Of a DNA stretch of 64,000 bases, positions 7,913 through 16,634 are shown piece by piece. The notes under the pieces were generated by a model that did not search any database, was not told the DNA's origin, and worked only from the letters and a program-made list of their open reading frames with translations. The DNA lies in contig NZ_BDUB01000001.1 of NCBI RefSeq assembly GCF_002218065.1, positions 4,187,118 through 4,251,117 on the forward strand. The letters are read 5' to 3'. Source of the stretch: Nodularia sp. NIES-3585 (GTDB lineage Bacteria; Cyanobacteriota; Cyanobacteriia; Cyanobacteriales; Nostocaceae). How positions within the stretch are numbered: position 1 is the first letter of the stretch; the number at the start of each line of letters is the position of its first letter. The position numbers and the translations under genes were made by a program.

Positions 7913-8377
7913 TTACCATTGCGAAAAGGGGTTTGTGACTAAGTAGCTATTAAAATATCTGGGATCGTGGGATACTTCTTCGCCAATCCAAGGAGGTAAT
8001 TCAATTTGTTGATTTACATCACTGAGTTCGACTTCTGCTAATATTAATCCTTTATTTAGACCCTCAAACTCGTCTATTTCCCAAATCAAACCACCCCACT
8101 CTAGTTTGTATCTAATTTTTTCGATAAAAGGCTTTTGACACAAGGTATTAAGCATTTCCTGAGCATCTTCTAGCGGAATGGGATACTCAAACTCTAACCT
8201 GGAACATTCAACACTAGGCCCTTTAATCGTCAAGTAACCTTGTTTTCCTACTATTCGCACACGGACAGTAACTTTATCTTTTGTAGCAATATATCCTTGA
8301 GAATATACACTTCCTTGAGCATTTTTTCGCCAACTATCTTCTTTGAGTAAATATTTCCGCTCTATTTCTTGAGGCAT
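7913..8377 (-). CDS. CYTH domain protein (probable inorganic triphosphatase)
   Basis: 154 residues, starting with the CYTH signature EIERKYLL (ExExK), which binds triphosphate and metal inside a beta-tunnel. Further tunnel strands are visible: VTVRVRIVGKQGYLTIKG, RLEFEYPIPLEDA and WEIDEFEGLNKGLILAEVEL. Bacterial single-domain members usually hydrolyse inorganic triphosphate; another phosphoryl substrate is possible. It is the first gene of a minus-strand set with the VOC protein and YlqF. Confidence 0.88.
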   Translation of the reverse strand: MPQEIERKYLLKEDSWRKNAQGSVYSQGYIATKDKVTVRVRIVGKQGYLTIKGPSVECSRLEFEYPIPLEDAQEMLNTLCQKPFIEKIRYKLEWGGLIWEIDEFEGLNKGLILAEVELSDVNQQIELPPWIGEEVSHDPRYFNSYLVTNPFSQW

Positions 8378-8668
8378 TTTGTTAAATTATGATTGTTTTG
8401 GGCAAATATTAAAAAATTGCATAGGTGTAAATTTTATCATAATTTCTGCTTTGGGATCTATTGGACTTTGGACAAAAAAGAAAAGATTTGTTTGCGTAGC
8501 CGTGACTTCTAGTCGCCAGGGCTGTAATAAATTAGACTTTTAAAACAACCTCTTAGAGTAATTTTGATATAGCGCGAAACCACACCCATGCGTAAAATAA
8601 AAACAGGATTTATTTCTACAAGTATACAATCAGCTTAAATTTTATTTTACACAACCGAGGACAAAGCC

Positions 8669-8899
8669 ATGACCATGATCACAATAGATGATGAACTAAT
8701 TAATGAAATTATCGCAGTCAGTCACTATGAAAATCCACAGGAAGCAGTCATTCAAATATTATCCAATTACTTGCAGCAACAAAAAAAAGAACTGCCTTTA
8801 TTTGAGCGACTACGTTTTATAGATGACGAATCTGCCGAAGATGATATCGCCTCATTGTTTGAACGTGATAGAGATACAGGCAAAAATGTTGAACTATGA
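8669..8899 (+). CDS. VapB-type antitoxin
   Basis: 76 residues with the VapB pattern: an N-terminal strand (MITIDDELINEII), the helix SHYENPQEAVIQILSNYL and an acidic, Arg-containing C-terminal tail (FERDRDTGKNVEL) that normally blocks the PIN toxin active site. A CGAGGA ribosome-binding site is 8 nt upstream. Its stop overlaps, as ATGA, the start of a truncated vapC reading frame, so it is an antitoxin that has lost its partner. Confidence 0.75.
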   Translation: MTMITIDDELINEIIAVSHYENPQEAVIQILSNYLQQQKKELPLFERLRFIDDESAEDDIASLFERDRDTGKNVEL

Positions 8900-8970
8900 C
8901 TTATCTAATTGACACCTGTATCTATAAATCAAGTGTAATACAAAACAACAGGTCATCAACTTGTAAATGA
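8896..8970 (+). pseudogene. Truncated VapC (PIN) toxin start
   Basis: The frame begins MTYLIDTCIY, the hallmark start of PIN-domain VapC toxins, including the first catalytic Asp (LIDT). After residue 10 the similarity ends and the frame closes at residue 24. The remaining ~110 residues, including the other acidic active-site positions, are absent. A stem-loop (caggtcat/atgacctg, about 8949-8974) covers the break. The toxin is therefore inactive. Confidence 0.65.
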
Positions 8971-9089
8971 CCTGAACATAATGATATTTGAATGCGATCG
9001 CCTAACAAAATTCTGGCTCATGGGATGACTTCCAGAACAGAGTATTAGCGATGGGCAAAGCCCCGCCTTCGGCAATCGCAAGGTTTAAG

Positions 9090-9129
9090 TTCTCTCATGA
9101 ATATTACAATAATTACTCAAATGAGAGAA
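9090..9129 (-). terminator. Possible weak terminator hairpin for the RGSGR gene
   Basis: A 9-bp inverted repeat (ttctctcat 9090-9098, atgagagaa 9121-9129) with a 22-nt loop lies 24 nt after the stop of the minus-strand RGSGR gene. There is no T run, so confidence is low. Confidence 0.3.
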
Positions 9130-9152
9130 TATTTAAGTGAATTAAGCCGGAT

Positions 9153-9320
9153 TTAGAAACCGCACCCGATGCGTCCTGAACCACGATCAAAGTTAAGTCC
9201 ACCGTCATACATATAGTGAGAAAGAGGTAGGTGTTTAGCAGTATCAGTTCTCTGAGAAATAGACAGAGATGGCATAGACGCTTGCAAACCTACAAACAAG
9301 CCAGAGGTGAAGCGATTCAT
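9153..9320 (-). CDS. Small RGSGR-motif protein, candidate PatX/PatS-like heterocyst inhibitor
   Basis: A 55-codon gene from ATG 9320 to TAA 9153-9155. The N-terminus is short and mildly hydrophobic (FTSGLFVGLQASMPSLSIS, residues 4-22), like a weak export segment, and the C-terminal part reads NFDRGSGRIGCGF with RGSGR at residues 46-50. RGSGR is the HetR-binding pentapeptide of PatS, PatX and HetN; PatX is described as a small protein with a hydrophobic N-terminus and this motif near the end. I see no DIF1-like TCCGGA box or NtcA site in the 240 bp upstream and no clear ribosome-binding site, both against a standard patX. No other gene shares its transcript. Confidence 0.6.
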   Translation of the reverse strand: MNRFTSGLFVGLQASMPSLSISQRTDTAKHLPLSHYMYDGGLNFDRGSGRIGCGF

Positions 9321-9579
9321 AATGTTAATTTGGTACGTTGATGGTAATTTCTACAAGCACAGGAAGTTTACGAAGAGACGATTCCACAAAGCTTTCAATG
9401 TATTCTAGCAAAGTTATTAGCTATGGAACAGCATTACACGCCACATTAGCTGAAAATGATCACAAAAGAATAATTTAAAATAGATAATTCTATACAATTA
9501 TTTCTTAGACATCTGGTGAAAAACAATGTAGAGAAGTTACATAGACAGCGGTTTTAATTTAGTTACATGAAGTACAGAT

Positions 9580-11406
9580 TTATAAATTTTCAATTTGTGC
9601 GATCGCCTCAAGAATTTGTTGATAATACTCTATATTTCCGTCTCGATTATAAATATCCGCAGATTTTTGGAAATCGGCAATTGCACCTTGATAATCTTCT
9701 AGACGACGGCGGATATCAGCCCGCAGCATATAGGCTGAAGCCCAATAAGGCTGACATTCTAAGGCTTGGTTTAAATCAGCTAATCCTGCTGTTAACTCTC
9801 CTAGCAGAGAAAGGCTACGACCCCGGTTATACCAGTCTTCAGCCCTACTAGAGTCCATAGCCAGGGCTTGATGATAATCGGCAATTGCACCTTGATAGTC
9901 TTGCAGAGCATAGCGAGCATTGGCGCGGTCGCTATAAAATGTAGCAGATTGAGGATTTCTTTGGATTACTTGAGTGTAATCTGCAACTGCTCCCTGATAA
10001 TCTTTGAGTGAATAGCGCAGACAAGCCCGATTGTAATAAGCTTCGATCAGATCAGAATTGATTTCTAATGCTTGATTATAATCTGCCATTGCCTGCTTTT
10101 CATTGCCTAAAAAACGATGAGCATTACCCCGATTGCAGTAGGCTGGGGAGAATTCCGGAACAAGTTGGATGGCTTGAGTATTATCTGCAACTGCTGCGAG
10201 GAAATCTTGCAAAATTTCGTAGGCAATTCCTCGGCCATAATAAGCTTGAACTAAATTAGGATTAATCTGCAATGCCATTGTATAGTCTTGAATTGCCCCT
10301 TGATAATCTCCCAGACTACAGCGAGTTGTAGCGCGATCGCAGTATCCTGGGGCTAAATTGGGATCTAGTTGTAAGAGTCGATTACTATCATCAATTGCCC
10401 CTTGATAATCTCCCAATAGGCGACGAACATTAGCCCGAAAGCCGTATACTAAAGCTAAGGTGGGGTTTTTTTGTAATGCTTGGCTATAATCTTCAATTGC
10501 TTGATGATAATCACCTAACTTTTCTCGAACCAAGCCCCGTTCAGAGTATGCTTGGACATCATCAGGATTCAGTATTAGGGCTTGGTTAAAATCAGCAATT
10601 GCTGGCTGAAAATCTTGGAGACGAGAATAAACAAGACCTCGATTGTAGTAAGCTTCCGCAAAATTGGGGTTAATTTTTAAAGCCTGATTGTAATCTTTGA
10701 TAGCGCCCTGATTGTCTTGTAGAGCATAGCGGGCATTACCGCGATTATGGTAAACTTCAGCTAAATTGGGATCTAGTTGTAACGCGTGGTCATGTTCAGC
10801 GATCGCTTGCTGATATTCTCCTAAAATGTGGTAAATATTACCTTTGCTGCTATAAGCTGGGGCAAAATAGGGATGCCATTGTAAAGCTTGTTGAAAATCC
10901 GCGATCGCTCCTTGATTATCGCCGCAATTGCAACGCGCCACACCCCGATTATGTAAAGCCTTGGCAATATCGCAGTTAATTTGGGTAGCTAATGGCGGAC
11001 TATTTTCTATAGCTTGTTGATAATCTGCGATCGCTTGGTCGTAATATTCTAAAGCTAAGTAAGCATTACCCCGACTGTGGTAAGATTGGGCAAAATCGGG
11101 CTTAATTTCTATGGCTTGATCAAAGTCCGCGATCGCGCCTTCATAATCGGCTAAAAAATAACGCCCATTCCCCCGGTTGCAATATGCTTCAGCAAACTGG
11201 GGATTAATTTGTATCGCTTGATTAAAGTCCGCGATCGCGCCATGATAATCTTTAAATTCAGCGCTGAGAATCAGACCCCGGTTATAGTAAGCTGCGGCGT
11301 AGTCTGGATGTAGCTGAATCGCCTGAGTATAATTTGCGATGGCTTCTTGATAGTCCCCTTGCAAATGTTGATTAAATCCCTGTTGGAAAAATTCGTCAGC
11401 ATTCAT
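9580..11406 (-). CDS. TPR-repeat protein with about 17 repeats
   Basis: 608 residues made almost wholly of 34-residue tetratricopeptide repeats (recurring patterns like AYYNRGLxxxxLxDYQGAIADFxQALxxxPxxA). There is no signal peptide, membrane segment or enzymatic domain, so it should be a cytoplasmic protein-protein interaction scaffold; the partner is unknown. The DNA is repetitive with a period of about 102 bp, so copy number may vary between strains or assemblies. It stands alone; downstream is a gap and then the RGSGR gene on the same strand. Confidence 0.92.
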   Translation of the reverse strand: MNADEFFQQGFNQHLQGDYQEAIANYTQAIQLHPDYAAAYYNRGLILSAEFKDYHGAIADFNQAIQINPQFAEAYCNRGNGRYFLADYEGAIADFDQAIEIKPDFAQSYHSRGNAYLALEYYDQAIADYQQAIENSPPLATQINCDIAKALHNRGVARCNCGDNQGAIADFQQALQWHPYFAPAYSSKGNIYHILGEYQQAIAEHDHALQLDPNLAEVYHNRGNARYALQDNQGAIKDYNQALKINPNFAEAYYNRGLVYSRLQDFQPAIADFNQALILNPDDVQAYSERGLVREKLGDYHQAIEDYSQALQKNPTLALVYGFRANVRRLLGDYQGAIDDSNRLLQLDPNLAPGYCDRATTRCSLGDYQGAIQDYTMALQINPNLVQAYYGRGIAYEILQDFLAAVADNTQAIQLVPEFSPAYCNRGNAHRFLGNEKQAMADYNQALEINSDLIEAYYNRACLRYSLKDYQGAVADYTQVIQRNPQSATFYSDRANARYALQDYQGAIADYHQALAMDSSRAEDWYNRGRSLSLLGELTAGLADLNQALECQPYWASAYMLRADIRRRLEDYQGAIADFQKSADIYNRDGNIEYYQQILEAIAQIENL

Positions 11407-11559
11407 CTAATTTGTCTGGGTTATGACACTCCCGACAATCATTGTAAGCCGATCTTAGTTTCACATCAATTTATTTGAGTTTGTGGGCGCGATCGCCTCC
11501 CTGGATCATCACACAACTAATCATCTATGCTGTAAGGATACCCTTAGTCTGAAAGACTC

Positions 11560-11799
11560 ATGACCAGCAAAGAAGTATTAAGAAATGTTGCGTCAGAAAT
11601 CCAACTCTTCAATGACATTGATCAGAAGGAAACGTTTCTGTTTGTTCTGGGTGCGTTATTTTCGCGAATCATTAGCGTGAGAAAAGCCGCAGAAATTATG
11701 GAAATTGAGCTTGATACATTTGTTGAGTTATTAGATTTAATGGGTTTAGAATTTTCATATCTCACCTCTGGGGATGTCACAATTGAGAGGAATTGGTAA
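11560..11799 (+). CDS. UPF0175-like antitoxin
   Basis: 79 residues with the UPF0175 pattern: a helical N-terminus, then SVRKAAEIMEIELDTFVELLDLMGLEF, a helix-turn-helix-like segment. In this family the gene usually lies directly upstream of a DUF3368 PIN-like toxin, as here, with a 7-nt overlap. Its role would be to bind and neutralise that nuclease and repress the operon. Confidence 0.75.
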   Translation: MTSKEVLRNVASEIQLFNDIDQKETFLFVLGALFSRIISVRKAAEIMEIELDTFVELLDLMGLEFSYLTSGDVTIERNW

Positions 11800-12287
11800 A
11801 ATCTGTGCAGGTTGTTTTTAACTCCTCTCCATTAATTTTCCTAACGCGGCTAGGATTTTTGGATATATTTCTGGATTATCCTGACGAGTTCTACCTACCA
11901 TGTTTTGTTGCTAAGGAAATTAGCGTTAAACCTGATGAAGCTTTTCAGAAAGTCATAGAGTTGATTAATTCCGGTAATATTGTAGTCAAAGAAATTCAAT
12001 TAAGTTTCTTGGCTGATAGTTTAAATATGCGCCTGGGAAAAGGAGAGTCAGAAGCTATTGCTTTAGCAATCGAGTTACAAACTGACTATATCATTTTGGA
12101 TGATTTTGCAGCCAGAAAGGAAGCCATTCGACTAGGACTAAACGTTAAGGGAACTTTAGCCGTGATCAGAAAGCTTCAGACAGATGGCAAAATCACCATT
12201 AGTAGCCTGGAGCAACTGTATCAAAATATGGTGGCAATTAATTTTAGAGTGAAGCGATCGCTCTTTGATGCTATTTTTGCAGATTAG
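11793..12287 (+). CDS. DUF3368 PIN-like toxin
   Basis: 164 residues from TTG 11793 (GTG 11805 is possible). It begins VVFNSSPLIFLTRLGFLDI, where a DUF3368 protein has D/N-SSPLI, and continues with LGKGESEAIALAIEL and DYIILDDFAARKEAIRLGLNVKGTLAVI, the second and third acidic clusters of the PIN fold. It is a likely ribonuclease toxin. The first acidic position appears as Asn (FNSSP), as in some family members. It pairs with the UPF0175 gene and opens the 11.5-15.1 kb defence-type patch. Confidence 0.8.
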   Translation: MVKSVQVVFNSSPLIFLTRLGFLDIFLDYPDEFYLPCFVAKEISVKPDEAFQKVIELINSGNIVVKEIQLSFLADSLNMRLGKGESEAIALAIELQTDYIILDDFAARKEAIRLGLNVKGTLAVIRKLQTDGKITISSLEQLYQNMVAINFRVKRSLFDAIFAD

Positions 12288-12554
12288 ATGAATGCGATCG
12301 ATCGCTGTTCGCCTCTTATATCATTAAGCTTCAGGAAGCAGGTAGGTTAAATACAAACAAAATGTAGGGTGTGTTGTCGCACAGCGCAACGCACCATCAA
12401 CAATTCAACGTAGGGTAGTTGTACAGTTGTATTCATTTTTATAGTGCGTATGTACTTAGAAAATACTAGTTGAGAATATATCGATTACCGCTATGCTTAA
12501 ACTAGATATTTGTGAAATTATCACGAATATGTCCTTTATAAATAAAATTTAACT

Positions 12555-13865
12555 ATGCTCATAGAGTTTAGTATTGGTAATTACAGATCATTTAAAGATA
12601 AAGTCACCTTTAGCATGGTTGCAGCTAATATTAAAGCCAAAGACCCAAAAGTTGATGATAACAATACTTTTGCCGTAGATGATGAACTAACATTACTCAA
12701 AAGTGCGGCAATTTATGGTGCTAATGCTAGCGGTAAGAGTAACCTAGCAAAAGCTATCAGCTTTATGAAGTGGTTTATGATTAACTCCTCTAAAGAAACT
12801 CAAAGCACCGAGAAAATAGGAGTTGAACCATTTGGACTTAGTACAGAAACTGAAGCACAACCATCTTTATTTGAAATTGTGTTTATATTAGATGGTAAAA
12901 AGTATAGATATGGGTTTGAAGCTACTGAAGAAAGGGTTATTTCAGAGTGGCTATTTTATGTGCCTAAAAAAAGAGAAACTCGTTTGTTTGAACGTAATTA
13001 TAAAGAATCTATTGATACATATAATATATCTAAAACTTTTAAAGGTGGTGGAATTGATTCAAAAACTAGGCATAATGCACTTTTTCTATCAGTAGCGGCT
13101 CAATTTAATGTTGAAATAGCTGAAAAAATACTAGATTGGCTCACAAGAAAATTACAAATAATTTCAGGCTTAGATAAGATAAATTTAAATTATACAGTTA
13201 GCTGTTTAGCAGAAGGTAATGATAATAGAGAAGAAATTATTCAATTAATAAAAAAACTAGATTTAGGTATCAGAGAAATAAGTCTCAATGAAACAGAAAA
13301 TGCTCTACATTCTTTGCCTAAAGATACGTCACCAGTAGTCAAAGAAATAATGATTAAGATGATAGCAAAACAAAAACCAAAACCAAAATCAATTCAAACT
13401 GGGCATCAAAAATTTGATGGGAAAGGTAATCATATTTCTCTGGAATTATTTGATTTAGAAAATCAAGAGTCAGAAGGAACTCAAAAAATATTTTCTATCG
13501 CAGGTCTTTTAGTAAATACTTTAAAAAATGGTGATGTTTTGATATTTGATGAATTTGACGCGAGACTTCATCCTCTAATCAGTAAAGCAATTGTTGACAT
13601 ATTTAACTCTCCAGAAACAAATTATAAGAATGCACAATTGATATTTATGACTCACGATACCAACCTGCTGAGTAACAAACTGTTTCGGAGAGATCAGATT
13701 TGGTTTACCGAGAAAACTAAATATGGTGCTACAGATTTATATTCTCTCGTTGAATATCCAATCAGGAATGATGCTTCATTTGAAAGTGACTACATTAAAG
13801 GTAAATATGGTGCTATTCCCTTTATTGGTAACTTAAGCCAAATTTTGGGTAATAGGAATGCCTAA
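12555..13865 (+). CDS. RloA-like AAA ATPase (AbiL-type candidate)
   Basis: 436 residues of the ABC/SMC-like AAA family. Walker A is GANASGKS (55-62), a signature-like SEGTQ at about 306-310, Walker B VLIFDEFD (328-335) and switch MTHDTN (365-370). The sequence between them is family-specific. It overlaps by 8 nt an RloB-like gene. RloA/RloB pairs occur in defence loci and, as I recall, AbiL of Lactococcus is built the same way. The role would be ATP-driven sensing or loading for the TOPRIM-like partner. The DNA is visibly more AT-rich than its neighbours and has no HIP1 octamer, consistent with transfer. Confidence 0.85.
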   Translation: MLIEFSIGNYRSFKDKVTFSMVAANIKAKDPKVDDNNTFAVDDELTLLKSAAIYGANASGKSNLAKAISFMKWFMINSSKETQSTEKIGVEPFGLSTETEAQPSLFEIVFILDGKKYRYGFEATEERVISEWLFYVPKKRETRLFERNYKESIDTYNISKTFKGGGIDSKTRHNALFLSVAAQFNVEIAEKILDWLTRKLQIISGLDKINLNYTVSCLAEGNDNREEIIQLIKKLDLGIREISLNETENALHSLPKDTSPVVKEIMIKMIAKQKPKPKSIQTGHQKFDGKGNHISLELFDLENQESEGTQKIFSIAGLLVNTLKNGDVLIFDEFDARLHPLISKAIVDIFNSPETNYKNAQLIFMTHDTNLLSNKLFRRDQIWFTEKTKYGATDLYSLVEYPIRNDASFESDYIKGKYGAIPFIGNLSQILGNRNA

Positions 13866-14469
13866 AAAAACAAGGAAAGCGCAAAATCGTGGTTATTCTG
13901 ATAGAAAAGTTGAAACTAGAGAGTTAAGACCCAAATTTTTAATTATTTGTGAAGGTGAAAAAACTGAACCAAATTACTTTAAATGTTTTCGTGTTCGCAA
14001 AGATGTAATTGATGTTGATGTGAGAGGATTTGGCTATAATCCCAGTAAGCTAGTAGAAAAAGCAAAAGAGTTGAATACTCAAGACGAGTATAACCAAGTA
14101 TGGTGCGTATTTGACCGAGATGATTGCCCGAAGGAAGATTTTAACAATGCAATCGCAAATGCTAATCAAGCAGGATTTAAAGTTGCTTACTCTAATGAAG
14201 CCTTTGAACTATGGTATGTATTGCATTTTGAATTTCTCAATACTGGAATTCCTCGCAAAGATTACATCACTAAGTTAAATAACTTTCTGAAAAAGAAATA
14301 TAAAAAAAATAGCGATTCAATTTATGAAGATTTAGTAGATAAACAAGCTACTGCTATCAAAAACGCTAAAAATCTTCTAAAGATATATAATCCGCATAAA
14401 CCAGAAAGTGATAATCCTTGCACAACCGTACATAAGTTAGTTGAGGAATTAAATAAATATATTCGATAA
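13858..14469 (+). CDS. RloB-like TOPRIM protein (AbiL-type partner)
   Basis: 203 residues. It carries a TOPRIM-style glutamate motif FLIICEGEKTEPNYF (about 27-41) and a DxD-type motif VFDRDDC (84-90), followed by the RloB hallmark SNEAFELWYVLHFEF (112-126). These would form a metal-dependent nuclease or related phosphoryl-transfer centre. The start lies within the last codons of the ATPase gene, so the two are translationally coupled and probably form one complex. The C-terminus is Lys-rich and helical. It is AT-rich like its partner. Confidence 0.85.
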   Translation: MPKKTRKAQNRGYSDRKVETRELRPKFLIICEGEKTEPNYFKCFRVRKDVIDVDVRGFGYNPSKLVEKAKELNTQDEYNQVWCVFDRDDCPKEDFNNAIANANQAGFKVAYSNEAFELWYVLHFEFLNTGIPRKDYITKLNNFLKKKYKKNSDSIYEDLVDKQATAIKNAKNLLKIYNPHKPESDNPCTTVHKLVEELNKYIR

Positions 14470-14480
14470 TGCACAGAATT

Positions 14481-15107
14481 TTAACCCAAACTTGCTTTAA
14501 CTCTTTCCCGAAATGCTAGTATAGCCTCTAAAGGATCGGGTGCGATCGCATATTCCGCCAACATTGCTAAATCCAGATTTGGCAATAACTCACTTTTGAC
14601 AAATTGTTGATAATTTTCACCCTGCAAAATATAAACTTCAAATTGATTATTTCTAAAAAACCAAACTTCCTTGACACCTAAAATTTTATAAACCTCTAAT
14701 TTATCAACCCCTCCACTCGTTACTATTATTTCAATCGCTAAATCAGGAAATTCTTTTTCTGTCCCGATGCAGTATGATTCATCTGCTTCTGTACCGCCTC
14801 TGCTGGTTGGTTTGCGGAAAGTAGTAGAACCTAGAGGAAAATAACGAATCCGTTTTTCTTGAAAATAAGCTTCTAGCAAAGAACCAATGTTTGTTTTATT
14901 CCGTTCGTGACGGCGACTTGGTGACACTAGTTCTATCACTCCCTCTAAATATGTAACTCTATATTGCCGACTATCACCTAAATTATTGAGTAAAGCTTCA
15001 TAACTTTCCCAACTGACACCAGTAATTATTTGTCGTTCTTCTGGATCTTCTGCTTGTAACAGTTCAGATAATTCTTGAAGTAAAACCATAGAAGTTGTTA
15101 ACACCAA
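14481..15107 (-). CDS. Uma2 family endonuclease-like protein
   Basis: 208 residues with the restriction-endonuclease-like Uma2/DUF820 fold common in cyanobacteria: YLEGVIELVSPSRRHE in the N-terminal half, then the PD-(D/E)xK-type core EFPDLAIEIIVTSGGVDKLEVYKILGVKEVWFFRNN. The biological substrate of these proteins is generally unknown. The start may be ATG 15107 or the second Met at 15089. It converges on the RloB gene with an 11-nt gap. Confidence 0.88.
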   Translation of the reverse strand: MVLTTSMVLLQELSELLQAEDPEERQIITGVSWESYEALLNNLGDSRQYRVTYLEGVIELVSPSRRHERNKTNIGSLLEAYFQEKRIRYFPLGSTTFRKPTSRGGTEADESYCIGTEKEFPDLAIEIIVTSGGVDKLEVYKILGVKEVWFFRNNQFEVYILQGENYQQFVKSELLPNLDLAMLAEYAIAPDPLEAILAFRERVKASLG

Positions 15108-15115
15108 GTTACTGC

Positions 15116-15221
15116 TATAGCGGTATGCACTTGAATGAAGTACATCATAGCCCCCTCCTCGCTTGCGGGGAGGGGGTTGGGGGTGGGGTTCTTATATCTC
15201 ACTCAACCGAGAACCGCTATA
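15116..15221. repeat. Small repeat element with short inverted ends
   Basis: Ends read tatagcggt (15116-15124) and accgctata (15213-15221), enclosing a GC-rich core (cccctcctcgcttgc, then agggggttggg). A related copy at 48577-48861 has the same core split by an inserted element. It is probably a MITE-like dispersed repeat. Confidence 0.55.
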
Positions 15222-15261
15222 ACTTGATCATATTTTATTTTTATATCAGGAACGTTCGCGT

Positions 15262-15316
15262 AGCGTGCGCGAAGCGCATACCGCATTCGCGCAGCGTATG
15301 CCCCCAGGGCTTTAGG
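15262..15316. repeat. 55-bp GC-rich palindromic repeat module
   Basis: A run of nested short palindromes (gcgaagcgcat, gcgcagcgtatgc) followed by ccagggctttagg. It is identical over 55 bp to 36796-36850, where it sits inside a MITE-like element. Shorter fragments occur near 3700, 36770, 47150 and 59570. Confidence 0.7.
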
Positions 15317-15398
15317 GCGCAAAGTACACAAATAAAGAGAGAAGGAAGGAAAGATGACAAAGAAATGTTTTAAGGTGGGCATTGCCCACCACAAAATT

Positions 15399-16634
15399 TT
15401 ACACCTTAAATTTTTCGGTAATCCGCTTCATGGCTTCCTCGACATTTTGCCGACTATTAAATGCCGAAATCCGGAAGTAGCCTTCACCCGCAGCACCAAA
15501 ACCAGAACCAGGTGTACCCACCACATTCACAGTTTGCAGCAACTTATCGAAAAATTCCCAACTAGATAAATTATTCGGAGTTTTCACCCAAACATAAGGT
15601 GCATTTACACCACCATAGACAGCTAATCCAGCCGCTGAGAGTTGTTCACGAATAATTTGGGCATTTTCTAGGTAAAAACTCACCAATGTCTGAATTTGCG
15701 CTTTTCCTGCTTCAGAGTAAACCGCTTCTGCACCCCGTTGGATAATATAAGAAACGCCATTAAACTTAGTCGATTGGCGACGATTCCACAGTTTCCACAG
15801 TTCTACATCAGAACCATCCGCCGCTTTTGCTGTCAGCGTCTTGGGTACAACAGTTAACGCACAACGAGTTCCTGTAAAACCTGCATTTTTAGAGAAAGAA
15901 CGAAACTCAATGGCACATTCCCTTGCGCCTTCAATCTCATATATGGAGTGAGGAATTGCCGGATCGGTGATATAAGCTTCATAGGCAGCATCAAAGAAAA
16001 TAATCGAGTTATTCGCTTTGGCATAATCTACCCACTCGGTGAGATATTCCTTGGTAGCAGTTGCACCAGTGGGATTATTGGGGAAACACAAATAAATTAA
16101 ATCGACTTTCTGGGAGGGAATCTCAGCCTTGAAGTTATTGTCAGCCGAAATTGGTAAATATACTAAACCGCCAAACTCGCCTTTATCGTTGGCATCCCCA
16201 GTATTACCAGCCATAACGTTAGTGTCCACATATACGGGGTATACAGGGTCAGTAACTGCAATAATGTTATTGTTGCCGAAAATGTCGAGAATGTTGCCTG
16301 AATCGCACTTAGAACCATCGGAGATAAAGATTTCTGAGGCATCGATATCCGCCCCTCTGGCTTGAAAATCTTGGGCAGCTATTTTTTCCCTTAACCAAGC
16401 ATAACCTTGTTCTGGACCATAGCCTTTAAAGGTAGTGCGATCGCCCATTTCTTCCACAGCCTGAATCATCGCTGTGCGGCACGCTTCCGGCAGAGGTTCT
16501 GTGACATCACCAATACCCAAGCGGATAATTTTAGCGTCAGGATTAGCTTCTGCAAAGGCATTCACCCGCCGCGCAATTTCGGGAAACAGGTAACCAGCTT
16601 TCAGCTTCAGGTAGTTGTCGTTAATTGTTGCCAT
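15399..16634 (-). CDS. dapL: LL-diaminopimelate aminotransferase
   Basis: 411 residues from the ATG at 16634. It converts tetrahydrodipicolinate directly to LL-2,6-diaminopimelate for lysine and peptidoglycan synthesis, using glutamate and PLP; this is the plant/cyanobacterial route. Visible fold-type I aminotransferase features are the substrate-loop region [38 protein letters not shown], the Asp pairing region FFDAAYEAY and the PLP lysine in [12 protein letters not shown]. The frame is open upstream to 16709, but the family starts at MATINDNY. Confidence 0.94.
   Translation of the reverse strand: MATINDNYLKLKAGYLFPEIARRVNAFAEANPDAKIIRLGIGDVTEPLPEACRTAMIQAVEEMGDRTTFKGYGPEQGYAWLREKIAAQDFQARGADIDASEIFISDGSKCDSGNILDIFGNNNIIAVTDPVYPVYVDTNVMAGNTGDANDKGEFGGLVYLPISADNNFKAEIPSQKVDLIYLCFPNNPTGATATKEYLTEWVDYAKANNSIIFFDAAYEAYITDPAIPHSIYEIEGARECAIEFRSFSKNAGFTGTRCALTVVPKTLTAKAADGSDVELWKLWNRRQSTKFNGVSYIIQRGAEAVYSEAGKAQIQTLVSFYLENAQIIREQLSAAGLAVYGGVNAPYVWVKTPNNLSSWEFFDKLLQTVNVVGTPGSGFGAAGEGYFRISAFNSRQNVEEAMKRITEKFKV

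Noticed and set aside
9321-9579. DIF1 (TCCGGA) or NtcA box upstream of the RGSGR gene
   Set aside because: Neither is present; the closest is gta-N7-tac near 9530, which has the wrong spacing.
9580-11406. Regular ~100-bp periodicity that could suggest a CRISPR-like or satellite array
   Set aside because: The period is that of 34-codon TPR repeats in one open frame; the units diverge like protein repeats.
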